A stretch of DNA of 64,000 nucleotides from NCBI GenBank assembly GCA_009377475.1, contig WHTY01000009.1, positions 19,562 through 83,561 on the forward strand, read 5' to 3'. Shown in pieces: positions 44,827 to 53,396 of the stretch. The notes below the pieces were generated by a model that did no database searches, was not told the origin of the DNA, and worked only from the letters and a program-made list of their open reading frames with translations. The position numbers and the translations under genes are program-made. The stretch is from Actinophytocola sp. Lineage in GTDB: Bacteria > Actinomycetota > Actinomycetes > Mycobacteriales > Pseudonocardiaceae. The first letter of the stretch is position 1; the number at the start of each line of letters is the position of its first letter.

Positions 44827-45886
44827 CCCGCAAAGCGCCAAACGCGACGGCGGCTTCCGGCTGGTCCATGCTCGCCGGCACCACGCCCAACATCTGGGTG
44901 ATCATGCCGCCGATCAGCGGCAGTCGGCTCGACCCGCCGACCAGCGCGATTCCCGCGAGGTGCTGCGGCGCAAGGCCCGCCGTGCGCAGCGTGTGCGCCA
45001 TCAGTTCGACGCCGCGCAGCATGGCGGGGCGCACCAGCGCCTCGAGCTCGGCGCGGGTGAGGTGGACGTCGGCGAACGGTTCCGGCATGAGCACCTGCGT
45101 CCGCTGGTGCCGCGACAGCGCTTCCTTCGCGGCCTTCACGTCGTCCTGCAGCATGCGCCGTGCCCGGCGTTCCGCCGTCGAGGTGGGGCGCAGCAACGCC
45201 TGCCAGCGCCGTGGATCTGTGTGCGACACCTGGCGTCCGACGTGCACGAGCAGCGCCTCATCGACGTCGACGCCGCCCAGGTCGGCGAGACCGTTCTTGG
45301 CCAGCACGCGGAACCCGCCGCCCTGGTCCGCCGCGACGACCGCGATGTCGACCGTGCCGCCGCCGAGGTCGTACACGGCGACCGCCTGCCCCGGTGCGAG
45401 TATCCTGCCGGGCAGCGCCGCGAAGTGCGCGGCGGCGGCGACCGGTTCCGGCACCAGCGTGACCGTGCCGACGATCCCCGCCTGCCGCGCGGCCGTGCGC
45501 AGCACCGCGCATCGGTCCGGTCCCCACTGGGCGGGGTGGGTGAGCCGCGCGTCGCCGGGCTGGCCGCCGCCCAGCTGGCGGGAGACCGCCGCCAGCACCC
45601 GCCGCAGCACCGCTGCCAGCGCCTCGCTGACCGGGACGGCCTGGTCGCCGAGCGCGAGATGTGGTTCGTCGATGCGTCGTTTGGGGTTGGGCTCGAAACG
45701 GGTGGGGTCCAACCGGGCCTTGCGCTCGGCGTCCCGTCCGACCAGGAGCACGCCGGTGTCCTCGGCGAACACGGCCGACGGCATGGTCGCCGCGCCATCG
45801 ACGTCCACGACACGTGGCGGTGTCGTCCCGTCAGCGAGTACCGCGACCGTGTTGGACACGTCGAGATCCACCGACAGCACCCCCAC
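44789..45886 (-). CDS. Hsp70-family actin-like ATPase, nucleotide-binding domain only
   Basis: A 365-residue protein covering only the Hsp70 ATPase domain. Phosphate 1 motif is VDLDVSNTVAV, phosphate 2 is VYDLGGGTVDIAVV and the adenosine motif is LVGGSSRLPLIGG. There is no substrate-binding domain, lid or membrane anchor, unlike DnaK (about 620 residues). GAGGGGAG 6 nt before the GTG at 45884-45886 sets the start. It is divergent from lhr. It may be an Hsp110-like or regulatory ATPase; the client is unknown. Confidence 0.8.
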   Translation of the reverse strand: MGVLSVDLDVSNTVAVLADGTTPPRVVDVDGAATMPSAVFAEDTGVLLVGRDAERKARLDPTRFEPNPKRRIDEPHLALGDQAVPVSEALAAVLRRVLAAVSRQLGGGQPGDARLTHPAQWGPDRCAVLRTAARQAGIVGTVTLVPEPVAAAAHFAALPGRILAPGQAVAVYDLGGGTVDIAVVAADQGGGFRVLAKNGLADLGGVDVDEALLVHVGRQVSHTDPRRWQALLRPTSTAERRARRMLQDDVKAAKEALSRHQRTQVLMPEPFADVHLTRAELEALVRPAMLRGVELMAHTLRTAGLAPQHLAGIALVGGSSRLPLIGGMITQMLGVVPASMDQPEAAVAFGALRVSDRRRGFAARR

Positions 45887-45951
45887 AGACGCTCCCCTCG
45901 TCGCCGCACGCACGGCGCTCGCACCGATGCTGCCATGTCACGCCCGCCAGT

Positions 45952-45974
45952 CTGTCGGTGCCATGCGCGATGAT
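45952..45974 (+). promoter_or_regulatory. degenerate PafBC-type promoter before lhr
   Basis: CTGTCGGTG (45952-45960), 8 bp, GATGAT (45969-45974): two mismatches to TTGTCRGTG-N8-TANNNT. It would start a transcript at about 45981, the second ATG of lhr, making a leaderless message. Confidence 0.4.
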
Positions 45975-45980
45975 GACGGC

Positions 45981-48900
45981 ATGGCTGGTGACACGCCCCC
46001 GTCCAGTGGCCCGTCCGAGAAGGGGCCCGCCGACGTGCTGCGGTTGTTCGCCACACCGACCCGGGAGTGGTTCGCCGGGGCCTTCGCCGCGCCCACCCCG
46101 GTGCAGGACGGCGCGTGGCGAGCGGCGCACTCCGGCGAGCACGCCCTCGTCGTCTCACCGACCGGATCGGGGAAGACCCTCGCGGCGTTCTTGCACGCCA
46201 TCGACCGGCTCGCCACCACACCCGCGCCCGCCGACCCGCTGCACCGCTGTCGGGTGCTGTACGTCTCGCCGTTGAAGGCACTGGCGGTGGACGTCCAGCG
46301 CAACCTCCGCGCGCCGCTGGACGGTATCGCCGACGCCGCCCGCCGCGCCGGGCTTGCCCCGCCGAACATCACGATCGGCATGCGCACCGGCGACACCACC
46401 ACACGCGAACGACGCACGCTGGCGCGCACTCCGCCGGACATCCTGGTCATCACGCCGGAGTCGCTGTACCTGCTGCTGACGTCGAACGCGCGGGAAGCAT
46501 TGCGCGGCGTGGACACGGTGATCGTCGACGAGGTGCACGCGGTCGCGGGCACGAAACGCGGCGCGCACCTCGCGCTGTCGCTGGCACGCCTCGACGCGTT
46601 GCTACCCGCGCCCGCGCAGCGCATCGGGCTGTCGGCGACGGTGCGCCCGATCGAGGAAGTCGCGACGTTCCTCGCCGGGGGAAGTCCAGTGCGGGTGGTG
46701 CGGCCGGAGACGCGCAAGACGATCGCCGTCACCGTCGAGGTGCCGGTCGAGGACATGACAGCACCACCCGTCGCGCCGGACACGGCGGATGCCAAACAGC
46801 GCAAGCCGTCCATCTGGCCATCGGTGGAGCGCAGGGTGTACGAGCTGATCACCGCGCACCGCTCGACGATCGTGTTCACCAACTCACGGCGGCTCGCGGA
46901 GCGGATCACCGCACGGCTCAACGAGCTGCACGCCGACGAGCAGCGGCCGCTGCGGCGGCATCCGGCGCAGGCGGTGGGCCAGTCGGGCATCACGACTGGC
47001 GTGCCGCCCACGGTGATCGCCAAGGCACACCACGGGTCCATGGCGCGGGAGCAGCGCACGGCCGCAGAGGCGGAGCTGAAGGCGGGCACGCTGCCGTGCG
47101 TGGTCGCGACGTCCTCGCTGGAGCTGGGCATCGACATGGGCGCGGTCGACCTGGTCGTGCAGATCGAGCCGCCGCCGAGTGTCGCGGCCGGGATGCAGCG
47201 GGTTGGCAGGGCCAGCCACACCATCGACGCGACGTCCACCGGCGTGCTGTTCCCGAAGATGCGCGGGGAGCTGGCGGCGAGCGCCGTCGTCGCCGAGCGG
47301 ATGGCGGGCGGCGCGATCGAGGCGCTGCACTACCCCCGCAACCCCCTCGACGTGCTGGCGCAGCAGATCGTGGCGATGGTCGCGATGGACGACTACGCCG
47401 TGGCGGACATCGCCGCGCTCGTCCGCCACGCCGCGCCGTTCGCCCAGCTCGGTGACGAGTCGTTCCACGCGGTGCTGGACATGCTCGCCGGGCGCTACCC
47501 CAGCACGGACTTCGCCGAACTGCGTCCGCGCGTCGTCTGGGACCGGTCGGCCGACACGGTGACCGCGCGGCCCGGCGCCCAGCGGCTCGCGGTCACCTCG
47601 GGCGGCACGATCCCGGATCGGGGCCTGTATCCGGTGATGACGGCGGCTTCCGAGGGAGCACGCGGCTCCCGGGTCGGTGAGCTGGACGAGGAGATGGTGC
47701 ACGAGTCCCGGGTGGGCGACACGATCCTGCTCGGCACGTCGTCCTGGCGGATCACCGACATCACACACGATCGGGTGATCGTCGCGCCCGCGCCGGGTGA
47801 GGCGGCGCGGATGCCGTTCTGGAAGGGCGACACCCCGGCGCGGCCGTACGAGCTCGGCAGCGCCATCGGTGGGTTCCTGCGCGAGCTCGCCGCCGCCGAC
47901 GACGTCGTGGCCCGGAAGCGGCTGGCTGCGGCCGGGCTCGACGGCTGGGCCAGCGACAACCTGCTCGACTTTCTCGCCGAGCAGCGCGTCGCCACTGGTC
48001 ATGTTCCGGACGATCGCACCGTCGTCGTCGAACGGTTCCGCGACGAGCTGGGTGACTGGCGCATCGTGGTGCACTCGCCGTTCGGTGGTGCGGTGAACGC
48101 GCCGTGGGCGTTGTTGATCGGCGCGGAGCTGCGGGAACGACGTGGTATCGACACGCACGTCGCCAGCGCCGACGACGGGATCGTGCTGCGGCTGCCCGAC
48201 TCGGTCGAGTGGGAGGGCACGCCGCATCGCGCTGGTCTGCCTGGTGCGGCGGACCTGGTGTTCGATCCGGAGACGGTCGAGGAGTCGCTGACCGCCGAGT
48301 TGGGATCGAGCGCGCTGTTCGCCGCACGGTTCCGGGAGTGCGCGGCACGGTCGCTGTTGCTCCCGAAACGCGACCCGCGCAGGCGCACGCCGCTGTGGCA
48401 GCAGCGGCACCGGTCGTCGCAGCTGCTCTCGGTCGCCGCGTCGTACGACCGGTTTCCGGTGGTGCACGAGGCGATGCGGGAGTGCCTGCGCGACCTGTAC
48501 GACGTCGACAGCCTGCGCGAGCTGTTCGCCGCGATCCGCCAGCGCACCGTCCGTGTGGTCGAGGTCGAGACGCCGAAGGCGTCGCCGTTCGCGCGCAATC
48601 TGCTGTTCGGCTACGTCGGGCTCAACATTTACGACGACGATCTGCCGCTAGCGGAGCGCAGGGCCACCGCGCTGTCGATCGACACCGAACTGCTCGCCGA
48701 GCTGTTGGGCACCGACTCGCTGCGGGAGCTGCTCGACGCCGACGTCATCGCCGAGGTCGAGGCCGCGCTGCAGCATCTGCCGGAGGACCGGCACGCGCGT
48801 GGTGTGGAGGACACCGCCGACTTGCTGCGCGTGCTGGGGGATCTGACGGCCGCCGAGGCCGAGCAGCGGGGTGTCGCGCCGGAGTGGCTGGCCTCGTTGA

Positions 48901-50723
48901 CGGAGGCTGGCCGCGCGATCGTCGTGCGCATCGCCGGTGAGGAGCGGTTCCTCGCGGTGGAGGACGCGGGGCGGGTGCGTGCGGCGCTCGGGGTGGACCT
49001 GCCGCCGGACGTTCCGGACGCGTTCACCGAGCCGGGACCCGATGCACTGACTGACTTGCTCGCCCGGTACGCCCGTAGCCGGGGTCCGTTCCGCCCCGAC
49101 GCGGCAGCGAGCCGGTTCGGCCTGTCGACGTCCGCTGTGACCGAGGTGCTGGACCGGCTGGTCACGCACGGCACGCTGGTGCGCGGCGAGTTGGACCCGA
49201 CCGCGACCGGCAGCAACGGCTCACCCAACTACTGCGACGCCGATGTCCTGCGCCGCATCCGCCGCGCCTGCCTGGCCCGGCTACGCAAGGACGTCGAGCC
49301 GGTGGAGCAGGCGGCGCTGGGGCGCTTCCTGCCCGCCTGGCACGGCGTAGGACCGAGACGGCAGACCAGCACGGCGGACGACCTGTACTCCTGTGTCGAA
49401 CAACTAGCTGGTGCGCCGATCCCGGCGAGCGCGCTGGAGTCGCTGGTGCTGCCCGCGCGGTTGCCCGGCTACTCCCCTGCCCTGTTGGACGAGCTGACCA
49501 CAGCGGGCGAGGTGACCTGGTGTGGCTGCGGCTCGACAGCTTCCGGTGACGGCTGGCTCGCACTCGCACCAGCCGACGTCGCGGACCTCCTGCTACCCGA
49601 ACCGGAGCCGGAGCCGGAGGACGATCTATCCGCCGCGATCCTGCGCGCCCTCGACGGCGGCGCGTTGTTTTTCCGCCAACTGGTGGACGCCGTGTCGCGC
49701 GATGTGGGGCCCGCCCCTACGGACACCGACGTCGTGGCGGCGCTGTGGGAGCTGGTGTGGGCAGGCTGGGTCACCGGCGACAGCCTCGCAGGACTGCGCG
49801 CGGTGCTCGCCGGGGGCGGCACCCGTCGGCCGCGCACACAGGTGCAACGCGGGCAACCGGCGCACCTGCAGCCTCCACGCAGGCAGTCGGGCAGGCACGG
49901 GCGCGGCCGGTACGCCCGGATGCGCGCGAGCCGCCCAGCGATGCCGTCGATCACCGGCCCCCCGACCGTCGCGGGCCGGTGGGCGCTCACGCCCGCGCGC
50001 GGGCCTGACCCCACCCGTCGCGCGCACGCCCGCACCGAGGCGCTGCTCGAACGCCACGGTGTGCTGACCAGGGGCGCGCTCGACGCGGAACGCATCAGCG
50101 GCGGGTTCGCCGGCATCTACCCGGTGCTGCGCGGCATGGCCGACGCCGGCCAGGTGATCCGAGGTTACGTCGTCGATGGCCTCGGCGCGGCGCAGTTCGC
50201 GGCGCGGGGTGCGGTGGACCGACTGCGGTCGTTGTCGGACACCGGCGGCAGGCCGCACACGGCGGGCCGGGCAGGGGCGGGCCCGATCCGGGCTGACACG
50301 ACGGGCCGGGCAGACACGACGGGCCAACCACGGGCAGACACGACCGGCCGGGCTGACACGGTGGTGCTGGCCGCGTCCGATCCGGCGCAGCCGTATGGCG
50401 CCGCGTTGGCGTGGCCCACGCCTATCGGCGGCACGGCGCACCGGCCGGGCCGCAAGGCGGGCGCGGTGGTCGTGCTCGTAGACGGCAGTCCGGCGTTGTA
50501 CCTGGAGCGCGGCGGCTCGTCGTTGCTCACGTTCACCACCGACCGCACCACCCTCCGCGCCGCGGCCGGTGCGCTCGCGGCGCAGGTCACCGCAGGACGG
50601 ATCGACTCGCTGCTGGTGCGCCGCGCCGACGGTGAGCAGGCGTTGTGGTCCGACCTGGCGGAGGTGCTGAGCGAAGTCGGATTCCGCCACACCCCGCAGG
50701 GCCTACGGCTGCGCGCACGCTAG
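45981..50723 (+). CDS. lhr: large helicase-related protein Lhr (superfamily 2 DNA helicase)
   Basis: A 1580-residue helicase, within the usual length of about 1500-1600. Walker A is SPTGSGKT, motif II is DEVH, motif III is LSATV, and TSSLELGIDMG plus QRVGRASH form motifs V-VI. A winged-helix and beta-barrel core follows, then a long C-terminal extension. Mycobacterial Lhr translocates 3'-5' on ssDNA and unwinds RNA:DNA hybrids, and is induced by crosslinking damage. ATG at 45963 is an alternative start. Residues about 1430-1465 are a low-complexity insert with 6-residue repeats (GRADTT). Confidence 0.93.
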   Translation: MAGDTPPSSGPSEKGPADVLRLFATPTREWFAGAFAAPTPVQDGAWRAAHSGEHALVVSPTGSGKTLAAFLHAIDRLATTPAPADPLHRCRVLYVSPLKALAVDVQRNLRAPLDGIADAARRAGLAPPNITIGMRTGDTTTRERRTLARTPPDILVITPESLYLLLTSNAREALRGVDTVIVDEVHAVAGTKRGAHLALSLARLDALLPAPAQRIGLSATVRPIEEVATFLAGGSPVRVVRPETRKTIAVTVEVPVEDMTAPPVAPDTADAKQRKPSIWPSVERRVYELITAHRSTIVFTNSRRLAERITARLNELHADEQRPLRRHPAQAVGQSGITTGVPPTVIAKAHHGSMAREQRTAAEAELKAGTLPCVVATSSLELGIDMGAVDLVVQIEPPPSVAAGMQRVGRASHTIDATSTGVLFPKMRGELAASAVVAERMAGGAIEALHYPRNPLDVLAQQIVAMVAMDDYAVADIAALVRHAAPFAQLGDESFHAVLDMLAGRYPSTDFAELRPRVVWDRSADTVTARPGAQRLAVTSGGTIPDRGLYPVMTAASEGARGSRVGELDEEMVHESRVGDTILLGTSSWRITDITHDRVIVAPAPGEAARMPFWKGDTPARPYELGSAIGGFLRELAAADDVVARKRLAAAGLDGWASDNLLDFLAEQRVATGHVPDDRTVVVERFRDELGDWRIVVHSPFGGAVNAPWALLIGAELRERRGIDTHVASADDGIVLRLPDSVEWEGTPHRAGLPGAADLVFDPETVEESLTAELGSSALFAARFRECAARSLLLPKRDPRRRTPLWQQRHRSSQLLSVAASYDRFPVVHEAMRECLRDLYDVDSLRELFAAIRQRTVRVVEVETPKASPFARNLLFGYVGLNIYDDDLPLAERRATALSIDTELLAELLGTDSLRELLDADVIAEVEAALQHLPEDRHARGVEDTADLLRVLGDLTAAEAEQRGVAPEWLASLTEAGRAIVVRIAGEERFLAVEDAGRVRAALGVDLPPDVPDAFTEPGPDALTDLLARYARSRGPFRPDAAASRFGLSTSAVTEVLDRLVTHGTLVRGELDPTATGSNGSPNYCDADVLRRIRRACLARLRKDVEPVEQAALGRFLPAWHGVGPRRQTSTADDLYSCVEQLAGAPIPASALESLVLPARLPGYSPALLDELTTAGEVTWCGCGSTASGDGWLALAPADVADLLLPEPEPEPEDDLSAAILRALDGGALFFRQLVDAVSRDVGPAPTDTDVVAALWELVWAGWVTGDSLAGLRAVLAGGGTRRPRTQVQRGQPAHLQPPRRQSGRHGRGRYARMRASRPAMPSITGPPTVAGRWALTPARGPDPTRRAHARTEALLERHGVLTRGALDAERISGGFAGIYPVLRGMADAGQVIRGYVVDGLGAAQFAARGAVDRLRSLSDTGGRPHTAGRAGAGPIRADTTGRADTTGQPRADTTGRADTVVLAASDPAQPYGAALAWPTPIGGTAHRPGRKAGAVVVLVDGSPALYLERGGSSLLTFTTDRTTLRAAAGALAAQVTAGRIDSLLVRRADGEQALWSDLAEVLSEVGFRHTPQGLRLRAR
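50289..50362. repeat. 18-bp imperfect repeats inside lhr
   Basis: Four copies of CGGGCWGACACGACSGGC (50289, 50307, 50331 and partial 50349), with a 6-bp insert between copies 2 and 3. They are in frame and encode RADTTG units in a disordered linker of Lhr. Confidence 0.75.
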
Positions 50724-50783
50724 CGTCTCCCCGGCTTTCGCGACACGCGCATCAGAGCAGCCGTCACACGAACAAGCCGGTCT

Positions 50784-51350
50784 TCATGACGGCGGCAGCA
50801 GGGCGTCGAGGTCGATGGTCAGTGCGCACGGCTCACTGACGGCGAACTGTCCCGCAGCCCGCTGGGACTCCTCGTATACACCGTCCACGAGGTGGTACAC
50901 GGTCGCGGTCACCGGTGGGTTCGGATCGATGACCCAATAGTGAGGAATACCAGCGTCGGCGTAGTCCACCGGCTTGGTCACGGTATCCGTGCGCACCGAA
51001 CTCGGCGAGATCACCTCGACTGCGAGCAATAGGTCGGACGCCGTCGCCAGCCCTCGCTGCCCGAACACGCTGGTTCTCGCGATCAAGAGATCCGGCGCTC
51101 GCACGACAGGCGTAGCGAGCTGCAGATCTACGTCGATCTCGCCGAGAACGCAGAGGTCACGCGGTAGTTGACGATCAATTTGGCCTGCGAGCTTGAACGA
51201 AACGAACATGTGCTCTTTCGCAGGTTTCGGGCTCATGATGACCACGCCGTCCTGCAGCTCGTAGTGGGCGCTGGTGTCCTCGGGCAGCGCAGCGAACTCG
51301 TCCACCGTGTAGTAGTGGTGCGGGTCGTACGGCAGCGCGGTCATGCTCAT
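50784..51350 (-). CDS. Uma2-family PD-(D/E)XK nuclease-like protein (DUF820)
   Basis: A 188-residue protein of the Uma2/DUF820 family. It begins MSMTALPYDPHHYYTVDEF, followed by the acidic and Lys nuclease-fold positions in YELQDGVVIMSPKPAKEH, RAPDLLIAR (Asp) and LLLAVEVISPSS (E-x-hydrophobic, catalytic-type Glu). The family is very common in cyanobacteria and actinobacteria; the true substrate is unknown. GGAG 9 nt upstream supports the ATG at 51348-51350. Its ATG overlaps the stop of a 32-codon ORF (ATGA). Confidence 0.85.
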   Translation of the reverse strand: MSMTALPYDPHHYYTVDEFAALPEDTSAHYELQDGVVIMSPKPAKEHMFVSFKLAGQIDRQLPRDLCVLGEIDVDLQLATPVVRAPDLLIARTSVFGQRGLATASDLLLAVEVISPSSVRTDTVTKPVDYADAGIPHYWVIDPNPPVTATVYHLVDGVYEESQRAAGQFAVSEPCALTIDLDALLPPS

Positions 51351-51445
51351 ACCGTACCGCTCCAATCCCGTCGGTACCGGTGCCGCGCCGAGACCCGGTA
51401 GCAGTGGGTGGAGCCGGAACTAGAACCCCATCCGTCGTGTTTCAT
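51347..51445 (-). CDS. 32-residue ORF translationally coupled to Uma2
   Basis: A short frame, MKHDGWGSSSGSTHCYRV to the C-terminal RRDWSGTV, begins at an ATG (51443-51445) preceded by the near-ideal ribosome site TTAGGAGGTACCC. Its TGA overlaps the Uma2 ATG (ATGA), so ribosomes finishing it could start Uma2. The W-x-SS-SG-x-C-x-V spacing faintly recalls DUF397 proteins, so a decayed DUF397 gene is possible; a leader peptide or small partner protein is the alternative. It is too short for homology to settle. Confidence 0.6.
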   Translation of the reverse strand: MKHDGWGSSSGSTHCYRVSARHRYRRDWSGTV

Positions 51446-51504
51446 GGGTACCTCCTAATGTTCAGCACGGCGACGCGCGAAGAGCGCGGGAAGTGAGGTG
51501 GGCG

Positions 51505-52005
51505 GTGACTGTCCGCGATCTCCGGTACTTCGGCGATCCGGTGCTCACGACGGTGTGCGATCCGATCACGACCTTCGACGCGAACACCAAGGCGCTCGTG
51601 GACGATCTGCTCGACACCGTCACGCTCCCCGGACGGGCAGGCCTGGCCGCGCCGCAGATCGGAGTGAGCCTGCGGGCGTTCAGCTACCGCGTCGACGGCA
51701 AGCTCGGCTACGTCCTCAACCCGGAACTGGTCGAGCTGTCCGAGGAGACCCGCGAGATCTCCGAAGGCTGCCTGTCCGTGCCCGAGCTGTGGTTCCCGGT
51801 CGAACGTTCGGTTTCCGCCGTGGTGCGCGGCGTCGACGTCGACAACGAACCGGTGACCGTCGCGGGCACGGGCGTCCTCGCGCAATGCCTGCAACACGAG
51901 ACCGACCATCTCAACGGCACGCTCTACCTCACCCGCCTCACCTCCGATCGCCGGAAGCAGGCGATGCGGGAGTCCCGGCGGTCGACCTGGTTCTGGCGCC
52001 GCTGA
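51505..52005 (+). CDS. def: peptide deformylase
   Basis: A 166-residue metallohydrolase that removes formyl from new N-terminal Met. All three motifs are present: GLAAPQIG (residues 46-53), EGCLSVPE (Cys89 ligand) and QHETDHLNG (His131, catalytic Glu132, His135). The GTG at 51505 has GAGG 6 nt upstream; GTG at 51493 is an alternative. It is divergent from the Uma2 unit. Confidence 0.94.
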   Translation: MTVRDLRYFGDPVLTTVCDPITTFDANTKALVDDLLDTVTLPGRAGLAAPQIGVSLRAFSYRVDGKLGYVLNPELVELSEETREISEGCLSVPELWFPVERSVSAVVRGVDVDNEPVTVAGTGVLAQCLQHETDHLNGTLYLTRLTSDRRKQAMRESRRSTWFWRR

Positions 52006-52073
52006 GTTCTGGCGTCGCTGACGGCCGGCCCCGCCATCGACGCCACCGGCGCGTGCCAGCGAGAGCGTCTCCC

Positions 52074-52850
52074 TCATCGCGTCGCCAGCCGCAGCAGCGC
52101 CCAGAGCTGCGCCACCGCGTCGTCGTCTCGCTCGGTGGTGACCATGCTGGTCGCGATGCGACCCCACAGCCACAGGTACACCAGCGCGGGCTCGCCGCGC
52201 ACCACGGCGTCGGCCTGGTCGAGCACGGCGGTGTCCGCCCGCGACGCCTCGGTGTACGACGGTCCCGCCCGCGCGAACCACGTCCTGCCGCCCGAGCTGA
52301 CGGCGACCGAGCCCTCCCGCGTGCCGGACACGCCAAGCACCTCGAGCCGGTGGTCGAACCACAGCAGCAGCGCCTCGTCGATCCCGTCGATCGCCACGTC
52401 CTCGGGGATCTCGTCGGCGATGCCCGCGAGCGCCATCCCCGCCGCGCTCTGCACGTCGGTGCGGTGGATCGTCGTCTCGTGCAACATGCGCCGCAACCAG
52501 AACCCGACGGTCTGGTCGGCGGGCCACCACGTCGACGTGTGCGCGTGCGGATCGCGTGCCGCCAGTTCCTCGGCGAGTTCGTCGTACCCGCCGCGCAGGA
52601 ACTCGAGCACCGTCTCCCGCGGCCCTGGATCTCGCTGCCACTCGCCGGGCCGCCTGCCGTCCCGCAGCCAGGAGACCACCAGCCGGTACACACTGCCCAG
52701 ATGCCGCAGCGTCTCCTCGATGGTCAACCCCGGACACGGAGGCACCCGCGTGTCCCCGCGAGCGCGCTGGGACGCGTCGGCGAGCAGGTCGATCTCGATC
52801 CGGAGCGCGTCGAGCATTCTGCCGTGGTCGACGAGCAGCTGATCCGACAT
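52074..52850 (-). CDS. maleylpyruvate isomerase-family mycothiol-dependent enzyme (DinB-like fold)
   Basis: A 258-residue protein of the actinobacterial MDMPI family. It starts MSDQLLVDHGRMLDALRIEI and contains the helical-bundle phrase LTIEETLRHLGSVYRLVVSWL and WWPADQTVGFWLRRMLHETTIHRTDVQ, with the conserved metal-binding histidines. The C-terminal part (about 165-258) is the MDMPI C domain. Members use mycothiol for isomerisation or transfer; the substrate is unknown here. The ATG overlaps the HEPN stop (TGATG), so the two are one translational unit downstream of two LexA boxes. Confidence 0.82.
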   Translation of the reverse strand: MSDQLLVDHGRMLDALRIEIDLLADASQRARGDTRVPPCPGLTIEETLRHLGSVYRLVVSWLRDGRRPGEWQRDPGPRETVLEFLRGGYDELAEELAARDPHAHTSTWWPADQTVGFWLRRMLHETTIHRTDVQSAAGMALAGIADEIPEDVAIDGIDEALLLWFDHRLEVLGVSGTREGSVAVSSGGRTWFARAGPSYTEASRADTAVLDQADAVVRGEPALVYLWLWGRIATSMVTTERDDDAVAQLWALLRLATR

Positions 52851-53275
52851 CAGGCGGTCCGCCGGGCCTGCGGCGTGCTGACGGCACGCTCGGCCAGGTC
52901 GAGGAACTGCCACGCCTGACGCAACAGATCGTCAGCGGCCCGAGCCGACACTTTGCCCCCGATCCCCGCCTGCGCGGCGGCGTGTCGCGTGGAGTGTGCG
53001 GCGAAGAACGCGGCCCATTCCGCCAACTCGGGCGCGACCGTCGGCAACAGCAGCCACACGCTCGTCGGCCGCGCCCTGCCCCGGTGCGGCCGACCGGCAG
53101 CCGCGACGACAGCTGCGGCGGCCCGGCGCGCCGACGAATACGCCACGGTGAACCGCTCCACCGGAGCCGCCTCGGACTCGGCGGCGACGAGACCACGCTT
53201 GGCCTGCGCGAGCAGACCCCACGCCATCGGCGTGACTGGCGCCGCAGAAGACGGAGCCATCACAGCAGCACTCAT
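52850..53275 (-). CDS. SAV_6107-family HEPN domain protein
   Basis: A 141-residue, Ala-rich all-helical protein (GLLAQAKRGLVAAESEAAPVERF, then WLLLPTVAPELAEWAAFFAAHSTR, then DDLLRQAWQFLDLAERAV). It fits the SAV_6107 group of HEPN proteins found near translesion-polymerase genes in many actinobacteria. The RNase-type R-x4-6-H motif is not obvious, so it may be non-catalytic. GGGGAAG before the ATG at 53273-53275 sets the start. Two LexA boxes and another dyad lie 85-140 bp upstream. Confidence 0.75.
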   Translation of the reverse strand: MSAAVMAPSSAAPVTPMAWGLLAQAKRGLVAAESEAAPVERFTVAYSSARRAAAAVVAAAGRPHRGRARPTSVWLLLPTVAPELAEWAAFFAAHSTRHAAAQAGIGGKVSARAADDLLRQAWQFLDLAERAVSTPQARRTA

Positions 53276-53359
53276 GATCTTCCCCTTCCCACAGTGGTGC
53301 TGCCCTGCGGCGTCGGCGCTTCCCCCACCGCGCCGCAGGCGCATACCCCGCACCGTTGA

Positions 53360-53375
53360 TCGAACTCACGTTCGA
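53360..53375. promoter_or_regulatory. LexA (SOS) box 1 of the HEPN operon
   Basis: TCGAAC-TCAC-GTTCGA, a perfect match to the actinobacterial LexA consensus, 85 bp upstream of the HEPN gene. TATGCG (minus strand, 53345-53340) is a possible -10 next to it. Confidence 0.9.
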
Positions 53376-53376
53376 C

Positions 53377-53392
53377 CTACCGTCAACGGTAG
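53377..53392. promoter_or_regulatory. 16-bp dyad between the two LexA boxes
   Basis: CTACCGT-CA-ACGGTAG, perfect 7-bp arms. It fits exactly between two LexA boxes and resembles a TetR-type operator. No matching regulator was identified in the window. Confidence 0.6.
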
Positions 53393-53396
53393 CGAC

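Noticed and set aside
46884..48467. 527-codon minus-strand frame inside lhr
   Set aside because: Shadow of the helicase gene; His/Arg-rich composition with no motifs.
50731..50780. Possible terminator CCGGCTT...AAGCCGG between lhr and Uma2
   Set aside because: The loop of 36 nt is too long for a convincing intrinsic terminator.
51190..51210. GAAC-ATGT-GCTC inside the Uma2 gene
   Set aside because: Mismatched core and intragenic position; probably chance.
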